Shown: positions 24,033 through 33,474 of the stretch, piece by piece
Numbering within the stretch: position 1 is the stretch's first letter
Layout of the letters: the number at the start of each line of letters is the position of its first letter
NCBI GenBank assembly: GCA_900470805.1
Contig: UCCA01000035.1
Coordinates: 1-53,693, forward strand
DNA length: 53,693 nt
Source of the DNA: Hyphomicrobiales bacterium
GTDB lineage: Bacteria; Pseudomonadota; Alphaproteobacteria; Rhizobiales; Rhizobiaceae
Direction of reading: 5' to 3'
The notes under the pieces: model-generated
What the model was told of the DNA's origin: nothing
What the model saw: only the letters and a program-made list of their open reading frames with translations
The model's database searches: none
Made by a program: the position numbers and the translations under genes

Positions 24033-26213
24033 ATGGGTCTGGGGTTTGGCGCGCGCATTCGAATGTGGTTTCTGCCGCTGGCAGCCGTCCTGATGGCGAC
24101 GGCGTGGGGCGCTGCGGCGCAGACGTCAACAACCGCTCCAGCGGCGCAGACACCGCCAACTGCGCCGGCTGCGCAGACACCCGCAACCGCGCCCACGGCG
24201 CAGGCATCGGCACCACCCCCCGCCGAAGTGCGGCAGATGCTGCAGCTGATGGAAAACCCTCAGGTCAAGCAGTGGATGGCGACGCAGATGCAGGCGGCAC
24301 CCAGTGCGGCCGGCGACATGTCCGCCGACCAGATGTCGGTGTTGTCGAGCCTGCTTGCGCATGCACGGGCGCATTTCAATCTTGTCTCCGATGCCGCCAT
24401 GACCCTGCCGACCGAGGTCGAAAGCGCATCTGAGATCGTCGAGCGCGATGTCAGCCCGAAAGGCTGGGCGTTCGTCACGCTCGAGCTTGTCGTGCTGTTT
24501 CTCGCCGGCCCGGTGGCGGAAATGCTGTTCCGGGTGATCGTGCCGAAGCCGCGGATCCGGAAGGCGGATGGCGAGACCGTCACCGTCGCGCATCATGCGG
24601 CCGCCAACCTGATCTACCGCCTCGTGCCGGCGCTGGTGTTCGGTGTCGCAACGCTGGTACCGCTGGTCATCTTCAACTGGCCGCCGATCAGCCAGTCGCT
24701 GGCGATCGCGGTTGCCATCGCGTTGATCGTGGCGCGCTTCACCATCTCGTTCGGCCGGTTGCTGGTGGCACTGGTGACGCTGCCGAGGATTGGCGGGGAG
24801 CGCGACGTGTCGCGCGCGACGGCGCTGTTCTGGTTCCGCCGAACCTCGGTTTTCGTCATCTACTTCGTGTTCGGCTGGGTGCTGATCCAGCTGATGCTGC
24901 CGCTCGGCTTTTCCGGCGGCTCGCGCTATCTGGTCGCCTACACGCTCGGTCTCGGGCTGCTGGCCATCGCCACCGAGGCCGTCTGGTCGCGGCCGATCGA
25001 AGATGGCCGGAAAAGCACGACGGCGTCGTGGCTGCTGACGATCTATTTCGTGGCGCTGTGGCTGCTGTGGGTGGCCGGGTTCAACCTGATCCTCTGGGTC
25101 GGCATCTATCTGCTGCTCCTGCCGCGGACGCTCAGGGTTGCCACGCTTGCCGTGCGGGCGCTGCATCAGGCGGAGGCGGGGTTTTTGGCCAAGCGGCGCA
25201 TCGCCACGGTTCTGCTCGATCGTGGCGTGCGTGCGGTGATCATCACCATCGCGGCTGTGTGGCTCGGCCGCATCCTGGGCTTTGCCGCCGACCGGATGGC
25301 GGCCGGAGATACGATGATGGATCGGATCGTGCGCGGCTCGATCGGTGGCATCGTCATTCTGCTGGCGGCCGATCTGCTCTGGCATCTGGCGCGCGCCTAT
25401 ATCAACGGCCGGCTCGAGGATTCGCCGCTCGATAGTGCCGGCAGCGACGAGGAGCGGGCGCGGCGCGCGCGGCTGCAGACGCTGCTGCCGATCTTCCGAA
25501 ATATCCTGGCGGTGGTGATCGCCGTGATCGCGGTGCTGATGGTGTTGTCCGGTCTCGGCGTTGAGATCGGGCCACTGATCGCGGGTGCCGGCGTGGTCGG
25601 CGTTGCCGTCGGCTTCGGGGCGCAGACGATCGTCAAGGACGTGATCAGCGGCATGTTCTATCTCTGGGACGATGCCTTCCGGGTCGGCGAATATATCGAA
25701 AGCGGCAGCCATAAAGGTGTCGTCGAGGCGTTCAGTCTGCGCTCGGTGCGGCTGCGCCACCATCGCGGACCACTCACCACCGTACCGTTCGGCGAACTCG
25801 GGGCGGTGAAGAACCTCAACCGCGACTGGACGATCGACAAGATCACGCTGAACGTCACCTACGACACCGATCTGGTGCTCGCCAAGAAGGTGGTCAAACA
25901 GATCGGCCAGCAGCTGCTCGACAATCCAGACTACGCGCCGCATATCATCGAGACGCTGAAGATGAAGGGCGTCGAGCAGTTCGGCGAATTCGCCATCGTC
26001 ATCCGGCTGGCGATGATGACCAAGCCCGGGGAGCAATTCGTGATCCGCCGCAACGCGCTGGCGATGATCCGCACCGCCTTCAGGGAAAACGGCATCGAGT
26101 TCGCGGTGCCGACACTGCAGGTGTCCAGCGAGACGCATGATGCCGACGCGGGCGCTGCCGCTGCACGCTACGCCGCTCAGAAGCGCGCTCCGGGGGCTGA
26201 ACCGGCGGTTTAG
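24033..26213 (+). CDS. MscS/MscK-like mechanosensitive channel
   Basis: 726 residues. A signal peptide (about 1-30) is followed by an Ala/Pro/Thr/Gln repeat segment (about 31-65) made of near-identical AQTP-type units, a periplasmic helical section, about ten membrane spans, then the MscS pore helix (VGVAVGFGAQTIVKDVISG, about 525-545) and the cytoplasmic beta domain (YIESGSHKGVVEAFSLRSVRLR; VPFGELGAVKNLNRDW). It should release solutes on osmotic downshock. The extra N-terminal part places it with large MscK/YbdG-type channels. Confidence 0.92.
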   Translation: MGLGFGARIRMWFLPLAAVLMATAWGAAAQTSTTAPAAQTPPTAPAAQTPATAPTAQASAPPPAEVRQMLQLMENPQVKQWMATQMQAAPSAAGDMSADQMSVLSSLLAHARAHFNLVSDAAMTLPTEVESASEIVERDVSPKGWAFVTLELVVLFLAGPVAEMLFRVIVPKPRIRKADGETVTVAHHAAANLIYRLVPALVFGVATLVPLVIFNWPPISQSLAIAVAIALIVARFTISFGRLLVALVTLPRIGGERDVSRATALFWFRRTSVFVIYFVFGWVLIQLMLPLGFSGGSRYLVAYTLGLGLLAIATEAVWSRPIEDGRKSTTASWLLTIYFVALWLLWVAGFNLILWVGIYLLLLPRTLRVATLAVRALHQAEAGFLAKRRIATVLLDRGVRAVIITIAAVWLGRILGFAADRMAAGDTMMDRIVRGSIGGIVILLAADLLWHLARAYINGRLEDSPLDSAGSDEERARRARLQTLLPIFRNILAVVIAVIAVLMVLSGLGVEIGPLIAGAGVVGVAVGFGAQTIVKDVISGMFYLWDDAFRVGEYIESGSHKGVVEAFSLRSVRLRHHRGPLTTVPFGELGAVKNLNRDWTIDKITLNVTYDTDLVLAKKVVKQIGQQLLDNPDYAPHIIETLKMKGVEQFGEFAIVIRLAMMTKPGEQFVIRRNALAMIRTAFRENGIEFAVPTLQVSSETHDADAGAAAARYAAQKRAPGAEPAV

Positions 26214-26459
26214 TGGTTGGGCGAGGCGCCCGCATCCGGACCACCCGGCCGGTGATCATCGACGTTACGAAAATGCAATGCGCAAAGCTTGGCCGATGCG
26301 CCAAAAATGCCCCAATTGAAGAAGAAGCAGGCGACGATAGGCGGCGCTGGGGTAGCGTTGACATGTATTCGCGGGCTTGCGTCCAAGAACTTACATGCTG
26401 GTTATGTTAGATGTTCAGAACATGATTCCCGCTGATATGTAGGTTCACGACGGTAAACG
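26214..26459. promoter_or_regulatory. Promoter region of the lpiA-acvB operon
   Basis: 246 bp without a gene. It probably holds the promoter of the downstream operon, whose Rhizobium tropici counterpart is acid-inducible. I could not pick out a definite -35/-10 pair. Confidence 0.4.
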
Positions 26460-29063
26460 ATGTCGAAGCAGGCCGATTTGGATGAGATTGAAGTAACGGA
26501 AGAATCTGCTCTGCGCGGGTTTTTCAGGCGATACCGTAACCATCTTGCAGCTTTGGCGACATTGGCCGTGTTCTGCATGGTCGGGTTTGCGATCGAGCAG
26601 TTGACCACCGAGGTGCGCTACGACGATGTGGTGCAGGCGCTGGCCGACACCAAGGTCAGCTCGATCGTGCTGGCGCTGTTCTTCACGGCGCTGAGCTTCC
26701 TGGCGCTGGTGTTCTACGACGTCAACGCCATCGAATATGTCGGCAAGAAGCTGCCTTTCCCGCAGGTGGCATTAACCGCATTCGCGGCCTATGCCGTCGG
26801 CAACACCGCCGGGTTCGGCGCGCTGAGCGGTGGCGCGATCCGTTATCGCGCCTATTCCAGGCTCGGCCTCACGCCTGAGGATATCGGCAGGGTTATCGCC
26901 TTCGTCACCGTGGCCTTCGGGCTCGGGCTGGCGGGCGTCGGCTCGATCGCGCTCCTGGCGATCGCCGATGAAATCGCGCCGCTGATCAATGTCAGCAGCT
27001 GGGTGCTGCGGGTGGTCGGTGGGTCTATCGTGCTGGTGCTGGCGGCCGGCGTCGTACTCGGCCGCGGCGGGCGGTCGGTCAGCATCGGCCGTTTCTCGCT
27101 GCGGCTGCCGGATTCCGCCACGTGGTCGCGCCAGTTCCTGGTCGCGGCCTTCGATATCGCCGCGTCGGCAACGGTGCTCTACGTGCTCCTGCCGCAGACG
27201 GCGATCAGCTGGCCGGTGTTTCTCGCTGTCTACGCGATTGCTGTCGGTCTCGGCGTGCTCAGCCACGTCCCGGCCGGCCTCGGCGTGTTCGAAACCGTCA
27301 TCATCGCGGCGCTGGGCAGCGCGGTAAACATCGATGCGGTGCTCGGCTCGCTGGTGCTCTACCGGCTGATCTACCATGTCGTGCCGCTGCTGCTGGCGGT
27401 TCTCGCAGTTTCGGCCACCGAGTTGCGACGCTTCGCCGATCATCCCGTCGCCTCCGGCTTCCGCCGCATCGGCATCCGGCTGATGCCACAGCTGTTGTCG
27501 ACTTTGGCACTGCTGCTCGGCGTCATGCTGATCTTCTCGAGCGTCACGCCGACGCCGGATTCCAATCTCGAATTCCTCTCGAACTATCTGCCGCTGCCGA
27601 TCGTCGAGGGCGCACACTTCCTGTCCAGCCTTGCCGGGCTGGCGCTGGTGGTGGCCGCGCGTGGCCTCGGCCAGCGGCTCGACGGCGCCTGGTGGATCTC
27701 GATCTTTTCGGCCGCGGCCGCTCTGACGCTGTCGCTGCTGAAGGCGGTGGCGCTGGTCGAGGCGAGCTTCCTCGGCTTCCTGATCTTCGGTCTGTTCGTC
27801 AGCCGCCGCCTGTTCCGTCGCCGCGCCTCGCTGCTCAACCAGACGCTGACGGCATCGTGGCTGACGGCGATCGCCGTCGTCTGCGTCGGCGCCATCGTCA
27901 TCCTGCTGTTCGTCTATCGCGACGTCGATTACAGCAACGAACTCTGGTGGCAGTTCGAATTTGCCGACGAGGCGCCGCGCGGGCTGCGTGCCGTGCTCGG
28001 CATCACCATCATCTCGACGGCGATCGCCATTTTCAGCCTGCTGCGCCCGGCCACCGGCAAGCCCGAACCGGTGACCGAGGATGCGCTCGAGCGGGCTGTC
28101 GGCATCGTCGACAAGCAGCGCTATGCCGACGCCAATCTGGTGCGCATGGGCGACAAGAGCGTGATGTTCTCCGAGAAGGGCGATGCCTTCATCATGTATG
28201 GCCGACAGGGGCGGTCGTGGATCGCGCTGTTCGACCCCGTCGGCGAGCGCAGCGCCATGCCGGAGCTGGTCTGGCGCTTTGTCGAGACCGCGCGCGCGGC
28301 CGGATGCCGCGCCGTGTTCTACCAGATATCGCCGGCGCTGCTGTCGCACTGCGCCGACGCCGGGCTCAGGGCCTTCAAGCTCGGAGAACTGGCTGTTTCC
28401 GATCTCTCGACCTTCGAGATGAAGGGCGGCAAATGGGCCAACCTGCGCCAGACCGCAAGCCGCGCCCAGCGCGACGGGCTGGAATTCGAGGTGATCACGC
28501 CGGAGAACGTGCCCGGCGTGATAGAGGAGCTAGCCGCCGTTTCCAACGCCTGGCTGGCCGATCACAATGCCAAGGAGAAGGGGTTTTCGCTCGGCGCCTT
28601 CGAGATCGATTACATCGAGGCGCAGCCGGTCGGTATCCTCAAGCTCGGCGGCAAGATCGTCGCCTTCGCCAACATCCTGATCACCGGCGCCAAGGACGAA
28701 GGGACGATCGACCTGATGCGCTTCTCGCCGGACGCGCCGAAGGGCTCGATGGACTTCCTGTTCGTGCAGATCATGGAGTATCTGCGCAACGAGGGCTTCT
28801 CGCACTTCAACCTCGGCATGGCGCCACTTTCGGGCATGTCGAAGCGCGAGGCGGCGCCGGTCTGGGACCGGATCGGTAGCACCGTGTTCGAGCACGGCGA
28901 GCGCTTCTACAACTTCAAGGGCCTCAGGGCCTTCAAATCCAAGTTTCATCCCCAGTGGCATCCGCGCTATCTTGCGGTGTCGGGGGGAGGCAATCCGATG
29001 ATCGCTCTGATGGACGCTACGCTCCTGATCGGCGGCGGATTGAAAGGGGTCGTGAGGAAATGA
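26460..29063 (+). CDS. mprF: Bifunctional lysyl-phosphatidylglycerol synthetase/flippase
   Basis: Called lpiA in rhizobia. Transfers lysine from lysyl-tRNA to phosphatidylglycerol and moves the product across the inner membrane, lowering surface charge and raising resistance to cationic peptides and acid. 867 residues: about 14 membrane spans (about 30-545, with the flippase signature GFGALSGGAIRYRAYSRLG) and a C-terminal DUF2156 transferase domain (about 550-860; GDAFIMYGRQGRSWIALFDPVG and FNLGMAPLSG). It overlaps acvB by four bases (ATGA), the established lpiA-acvB operon. Confidence 0.95.
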   Translation: MSKQADLDEIEVTEESALRGFFRRYRNHLAALATLAVFCMVGFAIEQLTTEVRYDDVVQALADTKVSSIVLALFFTALSFLALVFYDVNAIEYVGKKLPFPQVALTAFAAYAVGNTAGFGALSGGAIRYRAYSRLGLTPEDIGRVIAFVTVAFGLGLAGVGSIALLAIADEIAPLINVSSWVLRVVGGSIVLVLAAGVVLGRGGRSVSIGRFSLRLPDSATWSRQFLVAAFDIAASATVLYVLLPQTAISWPVFLAVYAIAVGLGVLSHVPAGLGVFETVIIAALGSAVNIDAVLGSLVLYRLIYHVVPLLLAVLAVSATELRRFADHPVASGFRRIGIRLMPQLLSTLALLLGVMLIFSSVTPTPDSNLEFLSNYLPLPIVEGAHFLSSLAGLALVVAARGLGQRLDGAWWISIFSAAAALTLSLLKAVALVEASFLGFLIFGLFVSRRLFRRRASLLNQTLTASWLTAIAVVCVGAIVILLFVYRDVDYSNELWWQFEFADEAPRGLRAVLGITIISTAIAIFSLLRPATGKPEPVTEDALERAVGIVDKQRYADANLVRMGDKSVMFSEKGDAFIMYGRQGRSWIALFDPVGERSAMPELVWRFVETARAAGCRAVFYQISPALLSHCADAGLRAFKLGELAVSDLSTFEMKGGKWANLRQTASRAQRDGLEFEVITPENVPGVIEELAAVSNAWLADHNAKEKGFSLGAFEIDYIEAQPVGILKLGGKIVAFANILITGAKDEGTIDLMRFSPDAPKGSMDFLFVQIMEYLRNEGFSHFNLGMAPLSGMSKREAAPVWDRIGSTVFEHGERFYNFKGLRAFKSKFHPQWHPRYLAVSGGGNPMIALMDATLLIGGGLKGVVRK

Positions 29064-30442
29064 TGAAAAGATACCTTCTTGCCGCCGCCTGCGCGCTGTC
29101 GCTGGCCGTTCCCGCCGCGAGGGCCGCCGACGAGACGACGCAGACCTTCGAGACCGGGCTGATCCCGTCGCCGCACATCTTCCTGCCACAGGGCGACGTG
29201 AAGGGCGCGGTGATGCTGATCTCCGACGCGGCCGGCTGGGGCGACAGCGAAAAGACAGAGGCCGACAAGCTGGTCGCCGAGGGCTCCGTCGTCATCGGCG
29301 TCGATTTCCCGTCCTATATCGACGCGCTCCGGAAATACGACGTCAGCGACAATGACGGCTGCATCTACCTGGTTTCCGATATCGAGTCTCTCAGCCAGCA
29401 GGTGCAGCGCGCTGCCGGCAACAGCCCCTACCATCTGCCTATCATTGCCGGCGTCGGCGAGGGCGGGGCGCTGGCGCTGGCGATTGCCGCGCAGACGCCC
29501 GATGCCACCATCGGCCAGACGCTGGCGATCGACCCGCTGGCCGGCATTCCGCTGACGCAACAGCTCTGCACCCCGGCCAAGAAGCAGACGGTCGGCGACC
29601 GGATGATCTACGGCCTCAGCGACATCGCGCTGCCGGATCCCATCATCGCCGCCTTCACGTCGGCGGCCAACAAGGACGGGCGGGCGCATGTCGAGGCGCT
29701 GAAGAAAGCGCATTCCGATATCGATATCCGCGATTCCGAGGACGATGCGCAGACGACGCTCAGCGACACGCTGGACGATCTGATCGCGGCATCCGGCAGC
29801 GCCGACAACCCGCTCGGCCTGCCGCTGACCATTCTCGACGCCAAGCCAGCCTTCGACACGATGGCGGTGATCTATTCCGGCGACGGCGGCTGGCGCGACA
29901 TCGACAAGGAGGTCGGCGCATCGCTGCAGAAGCAGGGTATCCCGGTCGTCGGCATCGACTCGCTCCACTATTTCTGGTCGGAACGCAAGCCGCAGGAAAC
30001 CGCCGACGACCTCGGCAAGATCATCGAGCTCTACCGCAAGCAGTGGAAGGTGAAGCATGTGCTTTTGGTCGGCTATTCCTTCGGCGCCGACGTAGTGCCG
30101 GCCGCCTTTTCGCGGCTGAAGCCGGGCCCTAAGGCGGCAGTTGCGCAGATTTCGTTGCTGTCGCTGTCGCATGAGGTGGACTACCAGATCTCGGTGATGG
30201 GGTGGCTCGGCGCCAAGACGGAAGGTGCCGGTGGCGACCCGGTCAACGACCTGAAGACGGTCGATCCGAAGATCGTCCAGTGCGTCTACGGCAAGGAGGA
30301 CGACGACGAGGTGGCTTGCCCGGATCTGAAGGCCAGCGGCGTCGACGTCATCGCGCTCGCCGGCGACCATCACTTCGACGAGAACTACGCGCTGCTCAGC
30401 AAGACGATCATCGACGGGCTGAAGGCGCGGCTGGAGGATTAA
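29060..30442 (+). CDS. acvB: AcvB/VirJ-type lysyl-PG hydrolase
   Basis: Periplasmic alpha/beta hydrolase that in Agrobacterium degrades lysyl-phosphatidylglycerol made by LpiA and is needed for virulence. 460 residues with signal peptide (1-23, cleavage after ARA). Two hydrolase-like halves: the C-terminal one has an intact elbow GYSFG with Ser340, while the N-terminal elbow reads GVGEG (131-135) with Gly133 in the serine position, so only the second half is likely catalytic. Translation is coupled to mprF by an ATGA overlap. R. tropici calls it atvA. Confidence 0.93.
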   Translation: MMKRYLLAAACALSLAVPAARAADETTQTFETGLIPSPHIFLPQGDVKGAVMLISDAAGWGDSEKTEADKLVAEGSVVIGVDFPSYIDALRKYDVSDNDGCIYLVSDIESLSQQVQRAAGNSPYHLPIIAGVGEGGALALAIAAQTPDATIGQTLAIDPLAGIPLTQQLCTPAKKQTVGDRMIYGLSDIALPDPIIAAFTSAANKDGRAHVEALKKAHSDIDIRDSEDDAQTTLSDTLDDLIAASGSADNPLGLPLTILDAKPAFDTMAVIYSGDGGWRDIDKEVGASLQKQGIPVVGIDSLHYFWSERKPQETADDLGKIIELYRKQWKVKHVLLVGYSFGADVVPAAFSRLKPGPKAAVAQISLLSLSHEVDYQISVMGWLGAKTEGAGGDPVNDLKTVDPKIVQCVYGKEDDDEVACPDLKASGVDVIALAGDHHFDENYALLSKTIIDGLKARLED

Positions 30443-31002
30443 CGCATCAGCCTCTCTTCGCTCCAGCCGAGGGCGGCGATGTCGGCGCCTCTGAAGCGTG
30501 CGTCGTCAGCGACGATGAACTCGTCGAGTTGCGGCGGCCTGATGCTCGTGCCCGCCAGCATGGCGTGGACCTGTCCGCGATGATGCGTCTGATGCTGGAA
30601 GAGATGGGCCAATACGTCTTCCATCCGTTCCCGCTGGATCCTGTCGTCACGATGGATCTCGACCGTTTTGGCAAGCATCTCGAGCGATAGTGTTTCGGCG
30701 AGCGTTACCAGTCGCGCGTCTACTGCGCGCTGCGCGGGGGCAAGGGTCGCGATATCGGGGCAGGGCTCCTCGACCTCCCACGCCTTCGGTCCCAGAGACC
30801 CGCCCTCCAGCGCATCGACGTAGAACCAGTCCACCGTGAGGATGTGATTGAGCGTTGCCCCGATCGATGGGAAGAAGCTCACGCGCGGTGCATCGAATTC
30901 GCCCGGCTGCAATAGCGCGCATGACGCGTGGAGGCGGTGGTTGGCAAGCGCGTTGTTATATGCCAGCTTGCGAAAGGACCGGCAGGGATCGAAACCTGGC
31001 AT
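30439..31002 (-). CDS. DinB-family protein
   Basis: 187 residues with the DinB four-helix layout. Potential metal ligands are spread as His in GATLNHILTVDWFY (helix 2) and HLFQHQTHHRGQVHAML (helix 4), the usual three-histidine pattern for this fold. Members include thiol-dependent transferases and detoxification enzymes; the substrate is unknown. Start ATG 31002 has GAGGAGGAAG upstream. Its end overlaps that of acvB by 4 bp on opposite strands. Confidence 0.87.
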   Translation of the reverse strand: MPGFDPCRSFRKLAYNNALANHRLHASCALLQPGEFDAPRVSFFPSIGATLNHILTVDWFYVDALEGGSLGPKAWEVEEPCPDIATLAPAQRAVDARLVTLAETLSLEMLAKTVEIHRDDRIQRERMEDVLAHLFQHQTHHRGQVHAMLAGTSIRPPQLDEFIVADDARFRGADIAALGWSEERLMR

Positions 31003-31039
31003 GCTCTTCCTCCTCCTTCTCTCGCACCGCTGGCGGCAT

Positions 31040-32080
31040 TTAATCGTCCTGCTGGAACAGGCGGAACTGCGCCGCCTCCAGATCCTTCGGCGGCTGCATG
31101 CCAAGATGCTTCCATGCGGTTGCGGTCAGCACGCGGCCGCGCGGGGTGCGCTGGATGAAGCCCTGCTGGATCATATAGGGCTCGATGATGTCCTCGATCG
31201 CGTCGCGCGGCTCCGACAGGCCGGCGGCGATGGTCTCGATGCCGACGGGACCGCCCCCGAAGTTGACGGCGATCATGTTAAGGTATCGCTTGTCGAGCTG
31301 GTCCAGGCCGAGATTATCCACCAGCAGGCGGGTGAGCGCTTCGTCGGCGATCTCGCGGGTAACGGCTTCGGCCCGGGCGACCTCGGCGAAATCGCGCACC
31401 CGGCGCAGCAGGCGGCCGGCGATGCGTGGGGTGCCGCGGGCGCGCCTGGCAATCTCGCGGGCGCCTTCGTCGGTCATCGGCAGGTTCATCAGCCGGGCGC
31501 CGCGGCGCACGATCAACTCCAGTTCCTCGACAGTGTAGAAGGAGAGGCGGACGGGGATGCCGAAGCGGTCGCGCAGCGGCGTGGTCAGGAGGCCGAGGCG
31601 GGTGGTGGCGGCGACCAAGGTGAACTTCGACAGGTCGATCTTCACCGAGCGGGCAGCCGGGCCTTCGCCGATGATGAGGTCGAGCTGGAAGTCCTCCATC
31701 GCGGGATAGAGGATTTCCTCGACGGCTGGGCTCAGGCGGTGGATTTCGTCGATGAAGAGCACGTCGCGCTCTTCGAGGTTGGTCAAGAGCGCCGCGAGAT
31801 CGCCGGCCTTGGCGATGACGGGGCCCGAGGTCGAGCGGAAGTTGACGCCGAGTTCCTTGGCCATGATCTGCGCGAGCGTCGTCTTGCCGAGGCCGGGCGG
31901 GCCGACGAAGAGCACGTGATCGAGCGCCTCGCCACGGTTCTTCGCCGCCTCGATGAAGATCTTCAGGTTGGCGCGCGCTTCCGCCTGGCCGGTGAACTCG
32001 TCCAGCGACTGCGGCCGCAGTGTCGCGTCATAGTCCTCGCCACGCTTTTCCGGGGTGATCAGGCGGGCGGGGTCAGTCAT
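31040..32080 (-). CDS. ruvB: Holliday junction branch-migration ATPase RuvB
   Basis: 346 residues. AAA+ motor that drives branch migration with RuvA during recombination repair. Walker A GPPGLGKTTLA (60-70), Walker B DEIHRLS (111-117) and sensor residues (ATTRLGLLTTPLRDRFG) are visible; the C-terminal winged helix reads GFIQRTPRGRVLT. Its ATG at 32080 overlaps the stop of an inserted PIN toxin gene by four bases, so ruvB translation here is coupled to a toxin-antitoxin pair rather than directly to ruvA. Confidence 0.97.
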   Translation of the reverse strand: MTDPARLITPEKRGEDYDATLRPQSLDEFTGQAEARANLKIFIEAAKNRGEALDHVLFVGPPGLGKTTLAQIMAKELGVNFRSTSGPVIAKAGDLAALLTNLEERDVLFIDEIHRLSPAVEEILYPAMEDFQLDLIIGEGPAARSVKIDLSKFTLVAATTRLGLLTTPLRDRFGIPVRLSFYTVEELELIVRRGARLMNLPMTDEGAREIARRARGTPRIAGRLLRRVRDFAEVARAEAVTREIADEALTRLLVDNLGLDQLDKRYLNMIAVNFGGGPVGIETIAAGLSEPRDAIEDIIEPYMIQQGFIQRTPRGRVLTATAWKHLGMQPPKDLEAAQFRLFQQDD

Positions 32081-32481
32081 GCGAGGAGTTCCATTCCGGG
32101 TATTTGACGGGCCGCTTTGCGGTCGAAGGTCTTGATGGAGCCGCAGCCTTCCTGCAGCGAGCGGGCGGCGATCAGCGCGTCGGCGAAGTCGGCGTTCTCG
32201 GTGAGCACCAGACGCAGTGCTTTCAGCACAAGATCATGGTGTTCGACAACAAGCCCACGGGTCTGCAAAAGGCGTCCAATTGCCTTGGCTGCATCCTGCT
32301 TCGAGAAGCCGAGTTTCGACCACAGCGCCCAATTCAATTCGACAACCGATACCAATGTCAGAAATGCGGTGTAATCGCGCCCCATACCTTCGGCAAGTCG
32401 CAGCGCTGAACGGCTCTGCCGTGGATCGTCGTTGGTAAGCAAACGCAGTACGACGTTGGTATCGAGGCCGATCATCTTCAT
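32077..32481 (-). CDS. PIN-domain toxin (VapC-like), pair 2
   Basis: 134 residues, PIN ribonuclease fold. Acidic residues of the metal site are visible: Asp7 (GLDTNVVLR), Glu48 region (SVVELNW), Asp100 (NADFADALIAA) and Asp119 (KTFDRKAA). It overlaps its antitoxin upstream by four bases and ruvB downstream by four bases. Family members cleave tRNA or rRNA. It sits between ruvA and ruvB, where no gene is normally found. Confidence 0.9.
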   Translation of the reverse strand: MKMIGLDTNVVLRLLTNDDPRQSRSALRLAEGMGRDYTAFLTLVSVVELNWALWSKLGFSKQDAAKAIGRLLQTRGLVVEHHDLVLKALRLVLTENADFADALIAARSLQEGCGSIKTFDRKAARQIPGMELLA

Positions 32482-32765
32482 GCCGCAGCTTCCGCGCTGT
32501 CATCGTCATGGGTGTCGAGCACATTGGAACCCGCGGCGGCGGCGACGGCGGCGTCGATTTCCTCCAATGAAGCGGGACCGTTTGGCGGCGTACCTAGAAG
32601 TCCGGCGAGGTCCTTGAAGTCGATATTCTTCGGCGTGACGATGATATCACCATCCACGATGCTGTAGACCAGCTGATCTCCGGGTCGCAGATTGAGCGCC
32701 TGACGCATCTCTTTCGGGATCGTGACCTGCCCCTTGGGCGACAATGTTGCTTCCCAAACTGCCAT
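32478..32765 (-). CDS. AbrB/MazE-type antitoxin, pair 2
   Basis: 95 residues. The swapped-hairpin AbrB DNA-binding domain (SPKGQVTIPKEMRQALNLRPGDQL, about 8-32) is followed by an acidic, disordered tail (about 55-95) that should wrap and inhibit the PIN toxin. GAAGGAG precedes the ATG. A good promoter lies just upstream (32793-32821), so the pair can be expressed independently of ruvC-ruvA and autoregulated. Confidence 0.9.
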   Translation of the reverse strand: MAVWEATLSPKGQVTIPKEMRQALNLRPGDQLVYSIVDGDIIVTPKNIDFKDLAGLLGTPPNGPASLEEIDAAVAAAAGSNVLDTHDDDSAEAAA

Positions 32766-32792
32766 GCATCATCTCCTTCGTCTCGTCGTCGG

Positions 32793-32821
32793 ACGATAGC
32801 AAGTTTTTCGGAAGAAAACAA
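32793..32821 (-). promoter_or_regulatory. Promoter of toxin-antitoxin pair 2 and ruvB
   Basis: On the minus strand TTGTTT (32821-32816), 17-bp spacer, TATCGT (32798-32793) match -35/-10 spacing. TCGTC/GACGA symmetry directly downstream (about 32780-32793) could be the AbrB operator. This would give ruvB a toxin-linked promoter. Confidence 0.5.
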
Positions 32822-32834
32822 AATCGTCGGAATA

Positions 32835-33452
32835 TCATCGCGACAGCTCCTTCAACCCCAAGCGGATCAGCTTGGCGCTGTCAGCGTCGTCGCCGGCTAT
32901 CTTCATCGCCGCCGCCACAGCATTCGCGGCCTGGTCCCTGCTGTAGCCGAGATTGGTCAGCGCCGAGACCGCGTCCGCCACCGGGGCTGCTGCAACGCCT
33001 TCGCCAAGCTCCTGCTTCAGGCCGATATTGGCGGAGGCTTCGCCGGCAAAGGCGGGTGCCTTGTTCTTGAGTTCGGTGACGATGCGCACGGCGACCTTCG
33101 GGCCAACGCCGTTGGCGCGTGACACGGCGGTCTTGTCCTGCAGGGCAATGGCGTTGGCGAGTTCGCCTGGCGTCAGCGTCGAAAGGATGGCGAGCGCCAC
33201 CTTGGCGCCGACGCCCTGGACGCTCTGCAAGAGGTTGAACCAGTCGCGCTCGAGTGCGGTCATGAAGCCGAAGAGCTTCAGCTGGTCCTCACGCACGTAG
33301 GTCTCGATGAACAGGATGCAGGCCTCGCCCACCGAGCCGATTCGCGACAGGGTGCGGGCCGAGCAGAAGGCGACGTAGCAGACGCCGTGCACATCGACGA
33401 GCACATAGTCGTCGCCGATTTCGTCGATGGTGCCTTTGAGCTTGCCGATCAT
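32835..33452 (-). CDS. ruvA: Holliday junction-binding protein RuvA
   Basis: 205 residues. Tetrameric junction-binding partner of RuvB. Starts MIGKLKGTIDEIGDDYVLVDV (OB domain). The two helix-hairpin-helix segments appear as LLQSVQGVGAKVALAIL and ANGVGPKVAVRIVTELK, and the C-terminal three-helix domain that contacts RuvB is about 160-205. A PIN toxin gene lies 22 bp upstream and an antitoxin gene 69 bp downstream. Confidence 0.96.
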   Translation of the reverse strand: MIGKLKGTIDEIGDDYVLVDVHGVCYVAFCSARTLSRIGSVGEACILFIETYVREDQLKLFGFMTALERDWFNLLQSVQGVGAKVALAILSTLTPGELANAIALQDKTAVSRANGVGPKVAVRIVTELKNKAPAFAGEASANIGLKQELGEGVAAAPVADAVSALTNLGYSRDQAANAVAAAMKIAGDDADSAKLIRLGLKELSR

Positions 33453-33474
33453 GAATGGGGTCCGCGGTTTGACG

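Noticed and set aside
26772..28349. Long reverse-strand frame opposite mprF (and similar ones opposite the MscK-like and acvB genes)
   Set aside because: These are GC-rich antisense shadows, full of Arg, Gln and His, opposite clearly recognisable proteins.
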